6,615 nt of DNA from Acidobacteriaceae bacterium. GTDB taxonomy: Bacteria; Acidobacteriota; Terriglobia; Terriglobales; Acidobacteriaceae. The notes under the pieces were generated by a model. The model searched no databases, had not been told where the DNA came from, and saw only the letters and a list, made by a program, of their open reading frames with translations. Both the position numbers and the translations under genes were made by a program. The DNA lies in assembly GCA_003154055.1 (NCBI GenBank), contig PMCH01000357.1, forward strand, positions 1 through 6,615, in the 5' to 3' direction. Shown here one piece after another: positions 1 through 5,629 of the stretch (positions are counted from its first letter, which is position 1; every line of letters starts with the position of its first letter).

Positions 1-605
1 GCCCAGATCAGGAAGAACTGCAGCACTTCATTAAAGATGGCCGAGCGCAGTCCGCCCAGCGTCACATAAATGGCAACCGTCAGGGACGAGACCCAGATGC
101 TGAAGTTGATGTCCCACCCGAGGACAATCTGCATAACCTTGGCCATGGCAAACATATTGACGCCGCTCATGAGCACGGTCATGAAGGCGAACGAAACCGC
201 GGACAGGGCGCGGCTGGGTTCCCCAAAACGCAGTTTCAGATATCCCGGCACCGAGTGGGTCTTGGAAATGTAGTAGAACGGCATCATGACCAGCGCCAGG
301 AACAGCATCGCCGGGATGGCGCCGATCCAATACCAGTGCGTCGCCAGAATTCCGTATTGGTAAGCGGAACCCGCCCAACCCATCAATTCGAGCGCGCCTA
401 GATTGGCCGAGAGAAAGCTGAGACCGGCGACCCATGCCGTCATCTCCCGTCCCGCCATGAAGAAGTCCTCGCCCGTCTTGGCCCGCCCTCGCAAGTACCA
501 GCCGATGGAGAGAACCAACGCAAAATAGAAAACCACGATGGCAATATCGATCGGGGAAAGGTGTACCAGCCGGGCTGGCACTACGGTCGCTAGCATTGGG
601 GTCAT
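1..605 (-). CDS. Sodium:solute symporter (SSS family), N-terminal part, cut by window edge
   Basis: The frame was translated directly from the minus strand: it opens at ATG 605-603 and stays open for 201 codons to the left edge, so the C-terminal part is missing. The product is an inner-membrane sodium-coupled solute importer. Hydrophobic segments lie at about residues 18-38, 57-86, 91-113, 131-162 and 166-185, with a sixth starting near 187. The stretch YVTLGGLRSAIFNEVLQFF (180-198) matches the conserved SSS segment usually written GG-x-x-A-V-x-x-T-D-x-x-Q; here N-E replaces T-D, which I remember as normal for one bacterial subgroup. GEDFFMAGREM (45-55) is the typical loop after helix 1. Its ATG overlaps the araD stop by four bases (ATGA), implying translational coupling. 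Neighbouring araD suggests a pentose such as L-arabinose as cargo, but SSS sequences rarely reveal substrate. A second ATG at codon 4 is possible. Confidence 0.85.
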   Translation of the reverse strand, partial: MTPMLATVVPARLVHLSPIDIAIVVFYFALVLSIGWYLRGRAKTGEDFFMAGREMTAWVAGLSFLSANLGALELMGWAGSAYQYGILATHWYWIGAIPAMLFLALVMMPFYYISKTHSVPGYLKLRFGEPSRALSAVSFAFMTVLMSGVNMFAMAKVMQIVLGWDINFSIWVSSLTVAIYVTLGGLRSAIFNEVLQFFLIW

Positions 606-1306
606 TGCTTATCCTTGGCCTGCCCGTAATATGCGTTCCGGCCGTGTTTTCTAAGGTAGTGCTTATCGTGGAGGTGGGACGAAAGAGGCGTAGCTTCCGG
701 AGCGATTCCGATTGTGTAATACGCCATCCGGGCCACCGATTCCAGGATCACCGCATTATACGCAGCTTCGGACGGAGTGGGACCCCAGCAGAACGGGGCG
801 TGTCCGGCGACCAGGACCGCTGGAATGCCATCCGTGCCCAGTTGGTCAAAAAGGCGGCATATCGCGAGTCCTGTGTTTTTCTCGTAGTCGCCAGCAATTT
901 CTTCCGGGGTCAAACAGAGGGTGACTGGAACGGGTCCATGAAAGGAATCGGCATGGGTGGTTCCAAAACAGGGTATGGGTCGCCGCGCTTGCGCCCATGC
1001 CGTCGCGAACTCGGAATGAGTGTGCGCCACTCCGCCCGCGCCCGGGAAACGTTTGTAGATCTCGATATGGGTCGCCAAATCGGAAGAAGGACGGAGTTTC
1101 CCTTCGACCACCCGCCCGCTCAGATCCGTAACAACGATGTCCTCAGCGGACATGCTGTCATAGGGCACGCCGCTGGGCTTGATCGCGACCAACCCTTGTT
1201 CTCGGGAGATCCCGCTGGCGTTGCCAAACGTGTACAGCACCAGGCCGCGGCGAACCAGTTCGAGGTTTGCGTCCAACACTGCCTGACGCAGCGTTTGCAG
1301 CAGCAT
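602..1306 (-). CDS. araD: L-ribulose-5-phosphate 4-epimerase (class II aldolase/adducin family)
   Basis: This cytoplasmic zinc enzyme converts L-ribulose 5-phosphate to D-xylulose 5-phosphate, the last step of bacterial L-arabinose catabolism. From the ATG at 1306 the protein has 234 residues, close to the 231 of E. coli AraD, and the key positions fall at nearly the same numbers. GNASG (28-32) and KPSG (43-46) form the phosphate-binding region. SSD ends at D76, the zinc ligands are H95 and H97 in HTHS and H169 in AGHAPF, and GTTHAD ends at the catalytic D120. The family ending DKHYLRKHG...AYYGQ supplies the catalytic tyrosine, Y227. A GTG at 1330 would add eight residues, but the ATG fits the family better and has AAGGAGAG just upstream, at a slightly long spacing. 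The stop overlaps the symporter start. The paralogues UlaF and SgbE do the same reaction in ascorbate or xylulose pathways, so the parent sugar is inferred. Confidence 0.93.
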   Translation of the reverse strand: MLLQTLRQAVLDANLELVRRGLVLYTFGNASGISREQGLVAIKPSGVPYDSMSAEDIVVTDLSGRVVEGKLRPSSDLATHIEIYKRFPGAGGVAHTHSEFATAWAQARRPIPCFGTTHADSFHGPVPVTLCLTPEEIAGDYEKNTGLAICRLFDQLGTDGIPAVLVAGHAPFCWGPTPSEAAYNAVILESVARMAYYTIGIAPEATPLSSHLHDKHYLRKHGRNAYYGQAKDKQ

Positions 1307-1351
1307 AGATTCAGCGCTCTCCTTTTCCACATCCGCGCCTTATCGGGTTTA

Positions 1352-1381
1352 ACAGTAAACGTATACCGACAAGCGCGTCAA
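1352..1381 (-). promoter_or_regulatory. Candidate promoter for araD-symporter
   Basis: A near-consensus -35 box TTGACG lies at 1381-1376 on the minus strand. With an 18-base spacer the -10 would be TACTGT (1357-1352), a weak match. Transcription would start about 40 bases before the araD ATG. The overlap with the operator supports a regulated promoter, but the poor -10 box keeps confidence low, and read-through from the repressor gene is an alternative. Confidence 0.4.
1355..1366 (-). promoter_or_regulatory. Probable LacI-family operator upstream of araD
   Basis: On the plus strand this reads GTAAACGTATAC: two six-base halves, GTAAAC and GTATAC in inverted orientation, identical at five of six positions around a central CG step. 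Extended to 16 bases (1353-1368) the halves agree at six of eight positions. LacI-family operators with an intact hinge helix commonly have this form (TGTAAACGTTTACA-like). It sits between lacI-type gene and araD and overlaps the spacer and -10 region of the proposed araD promoter, so binding would block transcription of araD and the symporter. The match is visual; the pairing with the neighbouring repressor is inferred. Confidence 0.62.
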
Positions 1382-1415
1382 CCGGAACCAGCCGGCGGTT
1401 TCCGAATTCGTCGGG

Positions 1416-2456
1416 CTAGTTCTTCGTGCTGCCCGCCGGTCGCTTCGCGGTTCCGGATACAAGGTGGGTCGACTCCCGAAGCACGAGATGGGTGGTCAGT
1501 ACATATTCTTTTCCGCTGGCGGAAGGTGTGTCACTCTCTACCTCTGCCAGCAATGCATCGAAGGCCAGGCGAGCCAGTTCGGCTTGTGACATCTGCACGG
1601 TGGTGAGGGCAGGCAGCACGAACTGCGCAAGATGGATGTCATCGAAACCGATCACCGACAAGTCCCGGGGAATTGAGATGCCGTCTTCGTAACTCTTGCG
1701 CATGACTCCCAGCGCGGTCATATCATTGGAGCAAAGCACGGCCGTCGGCCGCACCGATCCTCGGAGCAACTGACCCAGGGCTGCAATTCCACCCTCAATC
1801 GTATGATTGCCCTCGACGATCAGGTTCTTGTCAACCTCCAGACCAATTTCTTTCATGGAGCGGACGAACGCCTGCTTTCGGGCCTCCGCCGATTTCAAGC
1901 GGAGAGGCCCCGAAACAAAAGCAATCTTCTGATGGCGGAGCGCGGCTAGATGCTGTACTGCCTGCCGAATACCATGCAGATAATCAATCCGGATGTTGCT
2001 TACATGAGGACCCGCCAAACCCACATCGGCAAAGACCAGAGGCACCTTCCGCAACTTCAAGTCTTCGAGCAACACTTCTTCCATGCCAAAGGTCATCACG
2101 GCAACCCCATCCACGCGGCGCTCGATCATCCGCCGCACTGCTGTCTCCATGCGCTTGGGGTCGTTTCCGGTGGAGGTCAGAAGAATCTCGTAGTGGTGTT
2201 GGACGGCGATCCGCTCGAAGACCTGGACTATTTCCGGAAAGAATGGATTGGTGATCTCAGAAATAATGAGTCCAAAGATGCGACTCCGCCCAGACACCAG
2301 GGCCCGCGCCTGGGTATTGGGGTAATAGCCCAGCTCTTCGACTACGTTCCAGACGCGTTTCGCCAGTTGCGGATTGACAGTGGGCACACGGTTGATAGCG
2401 CGGGATACCGTCGCGGTCGAAACCCTGGCTCGTTTTGCTATCTCTCTGATATCCAT
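1416..2456 (-). CDS. LacI-family transcriptional repressor
   Basis: This is a sugar-responsive DNA-binding repressor of 346 residues, the normal family length. Residues 2-21 form the helix-turn-helix, with recognition segment VSTATVSRAIN (12-22). The hinge PNTQARALVSGR (46-57) has the Ala-Leu pair (A52, L53) whose leucine wedges into a central CG step of the operator. The rest is the periplasmic-binding-protein-like effector domain: FGLIISEITNPFFPEI (61-76), DGVAVM (116-121), RHQKIAFVSGP (174-184), CSNDMTALGVM (242-252) and SVIGFDDIHLAQFVLPALTTV (267-287, split across the usual subdomain crossover). The effector cannot be read, but location directly ahead of araD and a symporter suggests a pentose or derivative. 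ATG 2456 was chosen because the HTH begins immediately after it, as in relatives. An upstream in-frame TTG at 2489 with GAGG before it would add 11 unlikely residues. The Shine-Dalgarno of the ATG is poor. Confidence 0.95.
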   Translation of the reverse strand: MDIREIAKRARVSTATVSRAINRVPTVNPQLAKRVWNVVEELGYYPNTQARALVSGRSRIFGLIISEITNPFFPEIVQVFERIAVQHHYEILLTSTGNDPKRMETAVRRMIERRVDGVAVMTFGMEEVLLEDLKLRKVPLVFADVGLAGPHVSNIRIDYLHGIRQAVQHLAALRHQKIAFVSGPLRLKSAEARKQAFVRSMKEIGLEVDKNLIVEGNHTIEGGIAALGQLLRGSVRPTAVLCSNDMTALGVMRKSYEDGISIPRDLSVIGFDDIHLAQFVLPALTTVQMSQAELARLAFDALLAEVESDTPSASGKEYVLTTHLVLRESTHLVSGTAKRPAGSTKN

Positions 2457-2508
2457 GATGCTGGGGTGTGCACCCTCGCACCGAAGCAAACAGCCTCAAA
2501 CGTGGTGG

Positions 2509-2517
2509 ATTGTAGCA
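2509..2517 (-). promoter_or_regulatory. Candidate extended -10 element for the LacI-family gene
   Basis: The minus strand reads TGCTACAAT here, an extended -10 (TG-n-TACAAT, one mismatch to TATAAT). No recognisable -35 box lies 16-18 bases upstream, which extended -10 promoters can tolerate. The start of transcription would fall near 2502, some 45 bases before the repressor ATG. The start region contains a single AAACG half-site (2498-2502) but no convincing palindrome, so autoregulation is not supported. Confidence 0.38.
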
Positions 2518-3156
2518 CGCCAAAACCCCCTATTCCCGTGGCGCTGAGGCCACTGGGCGATGATCGGCATGTCCCTCAGTCCGCAGAAGAGACGCTGTCT
2601 TCCAAAAAGCGGGAAAGCGACTGCACCCGGCAAACACTCGTAAAATATGGGGCCCGGTTGTCTTCACTGTTCCCCACCTGCCCTGCCTTTTTGTGCGCAT
2701 CCTCGGCGGGCCCTTGGTCTCCCCAGCAAGCCGGCACATTCGATCCGTCCGCCATCGATCGTGAATTGGGATGGCCGGAATCGATGGGTAGGAACACCCT
2801 GCGGGTCTTCTCGCAAACCCTCCTGCGGCAGCCTGCGCTCGGACAAGCGGAACCATTCTGTCGGCCAGTGGAAGCCAGTCGAGGGTCATGCCGAGGTCGC
2901 CGCCGAGGTTCTTCTCTTGTGTGCGTCATGCTCGTGCAGCAATCGTTTGCTGTAGGAACGACTGGGTATCTCTTCCCACTTCTTGCCCGGCGATCGAGGA
3001 ACTGAATGCGGCCTTCGCGAGAGGCCCATCGCGGAAGTGGATAAGACCTGCTGCCTTCGGCCGCCGCGGCGGATAACGGTGCGGGGAAGAGTGTTCTCCA
3101 GCGTTGGCTGGATATCTATCCGGTTAGTTCGCCCGTCCGCGTGTTGACCGGCAAAT
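2518..3156. other. Interval of about 640 bases with no supportable gene
   Basis: Open frames of 60-120 codons exist on both strands but none looks like a known protein. Those on the minus strand (2889-2530 and 2929-2576) are rich in Arg, Pro, Cys and Ser and overlap each other in different frames. A minus-strand frame without a start codon runs from 3123 to a TGA at 2928-2926; its last 40 codons (LIHFRDGPLAKAAF then GQEVGRDTQSFLQQTIAARA) read more like a protein, and the stop overlaps an ATG. This could be the tail of a decayed gene, but I recognise no family. A short hairpin GTGGC/GCCAC lies at 2538-2553 without a U-run. Confidence 0.5.
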
Positions 3157-3193
3157 AAAAAAAGCGCCCAGAGCGAATGAACGCTCAGGACGC
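3157..3193 (-). terminator. Rho-independent terminator of the sigma/anti-sigma/hydrolase unit
   Basis: On the minus strand GCGTCCTGAGCG (3193-3182) pairs with CGCTCTGGGCGC (3175-3164) around a six-base loop TTCATT. The stem has 12 positions, with one G-U pair and one T-T mismatch, and is followed directly by seven T (3163-3157). Stem, loop and U-run are all canonical. It lies about 150 bases past the stop of the metallo-hydrolase gene and is the first such structure downstream, so it most likely ends that transcript. On the plus strand there is no U-run after the stem. Confidence 0.8.
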
Positions 3194-3344
3194 CTTCGGC
3201 AGCCCTCCCCCAGAACTGCCAAACATGGACATCCTATGTCCGATTGGCCCGACTGTAAATGTCACTTACGTAATGTCATCATGCAAAACGGTACCGCTAG
3301 AGCGGACACCAGAAGTAATCGTCCGCGCCGGGCAAATCGGGCCG
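3194..3344. other. Repeat-rich untranslated stretch between hydrolase gene and terminator
   Basis: Several symmetrical elements lie here. CCGCT/AGCGG is at 3294-3305, extendable with a bulge to 3290-3310. GGACAT/ATGTCC is a perfect 6-base inverted repeat with a 3-base spacer at 3227-3241. GGCAG/CTGCC is at 3198-3220. The palindrome TTACGTAA is at 3266-3273, flanked by two direct copies of AATGTCA (3258-3264 and 3272-3278). The minus strand also holds a 15-codon frame from ATG 3236 that ends inside the terminator stem; nothing supports its translation. The stretch may be a structured 3' untranslated region, an independent small RNA or the end of a mobile-element relic. None is established. Confidence 0.45.
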
Positions 3345-4274
3345 CTATCTGATTGATAGTAATAATGAAAAGCCATCAAACTGGTATTCGCGATGGCCCT
3401 CGGTTACCTGCCCCTTTGCCTGGCCGCTGTTCACTTGTTCGACGGCGGCAGCCAGTTTCTTGAGGTTGATGGGATCGGCGACGGGGACGTTGTGCGCGGG
3501 GAGGAGCAGCTTGATGCGAGGTTCGAGTGCGGCCAGTCGCACGACCGATCGGGCGTAGGCGGCGAAATCGGTCTCCGGAACAAAAAGGTAAATCGGCCCC
3601 GGATAAAACGTGTCGCCAGTGAAGAGCAGGCCGTTCGTCCGATCGAGCAGCGAAAGGGAATCTGGAGTATGGCCGGGAGTGAAGATCACTTCCAACCAGC
3701 GGCCGCCAAGATCGAGGCGTTCACCGTTGCGCAGGGAATGATGGCTCGTCCAGGGGCGGATTTTGTAAGAGCCCTCAGTTACGCCCGGCGGCAGCGTTCC
3801 GCAGAGCCGCTCGGCGGCAAGCGCATCGCGGGAGTAAATGTTGCGTTCGCCGCGCATGTTGCGGCGCGTGTAGGGCAGGTCGCGATTCCAGATCTCTTTG
3901 AACTCCGCGTTGCCCCCAACGTGATCGAAGTGCGAATGGGAATTGATGACCGTGATGGGGAGCGGGGTGAGCCTGGCAACGACTGTGCTGATTCTGCCGA
4001 CTCCCAGTCCGGTATCAAAGAGAACCGCGCGCTTGCCGCCGAGGATGAGATAGGAAATGACTTCCTCAAACTGCTTCGGCTCGTAGATCGCGAAGACGCC
4101 GGGCCGAATCTGGTAGACCTCAAACCACGCCTCATCGCCCAGGACGCGCTCCAGCGTCTTGTACTCCGGACGCGGCAATTGGCGGCACCATTCCGGACGA
4201 ATCGGCTCTCCGGCTTTTTGAGCGAAAGCGACGGAGACCAGGAGCAAGGCAGTAGCCAGGCGCGATCGGATCAC
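3345..4274 (-). CDS. Secreted metallo-beta-lactamase-fold hydrolase
   Basis: This is a 309-residue zinc hydrolase of the MBL superfamily with an export signal: RSR, a hydrophobic core of about residues 6-16 and a likely cleavage after AFA (18/19), placing it in the periplasm or outside. The metal site appears complete. D87 lies in LFDTG, H113/H115/D117/H118 in NSHSHFDHVGG, H202 in TPGHTPDSLS, D221 in LFTGDTFY and H261 in LLPAHNVP, which is enough for two metals. The GDTFYPGP and PGHTPDS stretches resemble the broad GloB-like group (COG0491) rather than a recognised beta-lactamase, so the substrate is unknown: thioester, lactone, phosphodiester or beta-lactam are all possible. It starts at GTG 4274, which overlaps the anti-sigma stop by four bases (GTGA), so its synthesis is probably coupled to that gene. 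No lipobox or membrane anchor follows the signal peptide. Confidence 0.9.
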   Translation of the reverse strand: MIRSRLATALLLVSVAFAQKAGEPIRPEWCRQLPRPEYKTLERVLGDEAWFEVYQIRPGVFAIYEPKQFEEVISYLILGGKRAVLFDTGLGVGRISTVVARLTPLPITVINSHSHFDHVGGNAEFKEIWNRDLPYTRRNMRGERNIYSRDALAAERLCGTLPPGVTEGSYKIRPWTSHHSLRNGERLDLGGRWLEVIFTPGHTPDSLSLLDRTNGLLFTGDTFYPGPIYLFVPETDFAAYARSVVRLAALEPRIKLLLPAHNVPVADPINLKKLAAAVEQVNSGQAKGQVTEGHREYQFDGFSLLLSIR

Positions 4275-5629
4275 TTCTTTGTCCAGGTCTTGCCGTTGTC
4301 CATGGTGATCCAGGACTCGCCGCCGCTGGTGAGCACCGCTTCGCCGGGCTTCTGGAATGCGATGCCCGTGATGTCAGCAGTGAGCAATTGATCCATCACT
4401 GCGGGATGCAACTCGGTCCAGGTCACGCCGCCATCGCTGGAATGAAATACCGTCCCGGCTTGTCCAGCGGCCCAGATGTCAGGACCGCGAGCGGAGTGGC
4501 AGAGCAGAGGATGGTCCGCGCGCAGAACCGTTTGCCAGCTCGCGCCGGCATCCAAAGAGCGCTGGAGCGTGCCTCCCGAAAGTTGCCACGTCGCCGCAAG
4601 AGCCCGCGCCGAAACCTCATCTGCGACCGCGTAATTCGACGATGCGCCCACCGCTTGCTTCTTGGTTCTGGAGGCTGTAGCGGCCTTCTCCGCCGGACTC
4701 GGGACCGGAGCTTTTGCCTTTTCGATGGGGAGAGTTTCCATATTGCGCGCCAGCAGGCCAACGTTCTGGCTTGCGGCGGAGTCCTTCGTTTCCACCACCG
4801 GCGAGGCTCCGCTGACTTCCACGGCTTCAGTCGCCGCACGAGCGGTTACCGCTTCTGCGTTCGCCGGAGGCGCTTGCTGGACTGCTGCCGGCGATACCCC
4901 TGCGACTTCGGAAACTGAGCCTCCGGATACTGCACCTGACACTGCCGGTGCGGCCGCCATCGGCGCCAACTTGTCGGCCTCGCTCCGGTCGGCCCGCTTC
5001 CTGTCTCGGAGCGCGGCACCCGGCTGCATCTTTGCCAATTCCGCTGGTTCCCGCGCAGGTGCGATTCTTGATTCTCTTGAGAATGGAGAATCCAGCTTGG
5101 CCCGGCCGGCTTCATTGTTGCTTAAGCGCAACTCTTCAGGCTTGACGGTGGCGGTCAAACGCGGTTCAACGGAGGGGCCAGCAGGCTTTGCGGAGGCCGG
5201 TTCCGCCACGACCTGCTCCGCCTGACTATTCACGCTTGCAACCGTGCTCTCAACTCTGGGCTGTGGCTGCTTCCCCGGACGTAGTATCAGCACCGAGGCC
5301 ACGACCAAAACTCCGGCCGCCAGCGCTGCCCCGCGCAGGCCAAGCCATCCGAACCAGTTCATTCGCGGCCTGGGTTGCCGAACCGTCGCCGCGGCTTCCT
5401 CTTCTTCCGGTGCCCCTTGCGGGACAAACACACTCTCACTCGCGGGCAGCGCGATCGCAATCACCTCGCGGCAATCTCCGCAGACCGCCAGATGCTGCAA
5501 GACGCCTTCCCGCTCCGCCGCCGACAGCGTCTGCTCGGCAAAAGCCGTGAGCAGGTCGGGATCGGGATGCCCCGTGGATAAAGCTCCGGCCCGCAGGCGG
5601 GCTTGCACGATTTTTGGGACCTCAGGCAT
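4271..5629 (-). CDS. Membrane anti-sigma factor with zinc-finger start and C-terminal Asp-box module
   Basis: Predicted to hold the adjacent sigma factor inactive at the membrane. Numbering from ATG 5629 (452 residues), HPDPDLLTAFAEQTL (21-35) leads into a zinc-binding anti-sigma motif, H46-x3-C50-x2-C53 (HLAVCGDC). A single membrane helix spans about 98-116. A low-complexity Ala/Pro/Ser/Val linker of roughly 220 residues follows. The last 110 residues hold three Asp-box motifs (S/T-x-D-x-G-x-x-W): SLDAGASW (358-365), SSDGGVTW (397-404) and TMDNGKTW (442-449), as in BNR/YCF48-like propellers. Three repeats are too few for a closed propeller in one chain. The start at 5629 overlaps the sigma stop by eight bases and gives the MPEVPKIV beginning that I remember from acidobacterial relatives; an ATG at 5665 would add 12 residues. 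The stop overlaps the hydrolase start. A periplasmic sensory role for the tail is inferred. Confidence 0.86.
   Translation of the reverse strand: MPEVPKIVQARLRAGALSTGHPDPDLLTAFAEQTLSAAEREGVLQHLAVCGDCREVIAIALPASESVFVPQGAPEEEEAAATVRQPRPRMNWFGWLGLRGAALAAGVLVVASVLILRPGKQPQPRVESTVASVNSQAEQVVAEPASAKPAGPSVEPRLTATVKPEELRLSNNEAGRAKLDSPFSRESRIAPAREPAELAKMQPGAALRDRKRADRSEADKLAPMAAAPAVSGAVSGGSVSEVAGVSPAAVQQAPPANAEAVTARAATEAVEVSGASPVVETKDSAASQNVGLLARNMETLPIEKAKAPVPSPAEKAATASRTKKQAVGASSNYAVADEVSARALAATWQLSGGTLQRSLDAGASWQTVLRADHPLLCHSARGPDIWAAGQAGTVFHSSDGGVTWTELHPAVMDQLLTADITGIAFQKPGEAVLTSGGESWITMDNGKTWTKK

Noticed and set aside
31..435. Minus-strand frame of 134 codons at the left edge
   Set aside because: It is out of frame with the symporter, whose frame runs continuously from the ATG at 605 to the edge and shows clear membrane helices.
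596..1606. Long plus-strand open frame of 336 codons
   Set aside because: It lies antisense to araD and the end of the repressor gene, which match known families with intact catalytic residues. The plus-strand product resembles nothing and is a by-product of GC-rich codon use.
2457..2489. TTG start at 2489 for the LacI-family gene
   Set aside because: It has GAGG nearby, but would add 11 residues in front of a helix-turn-helix that normally begins right at the N-terminus.
2538..2553. Hairpin GTGGC/GCCAC as a terminator
   Set aside because: Only five base pairs, and neither strand has a U-run directly after the stem.
2530..2929. Overlapping minus-strand frames of 117 and 119 codons as real genes
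   Set aside because: They overlap each other, are rich in Arg, Pro and Cys, lack good ribosome sites and match no family I know.
1950..3005. Long plus-strand open frame of 351 codons
   Set aside because: Its first half is antisense to the LacI-family gene and the rest crosses the non-coding interval; it changes character along its length and shows no known motif.
3393..4391. Plus-strand open frame of 332 codons opposite the hydrolase
   Set aside because: It is fully antisense to the MBL-fold gene, which has all metal ligands. No family motif on the plus strand.
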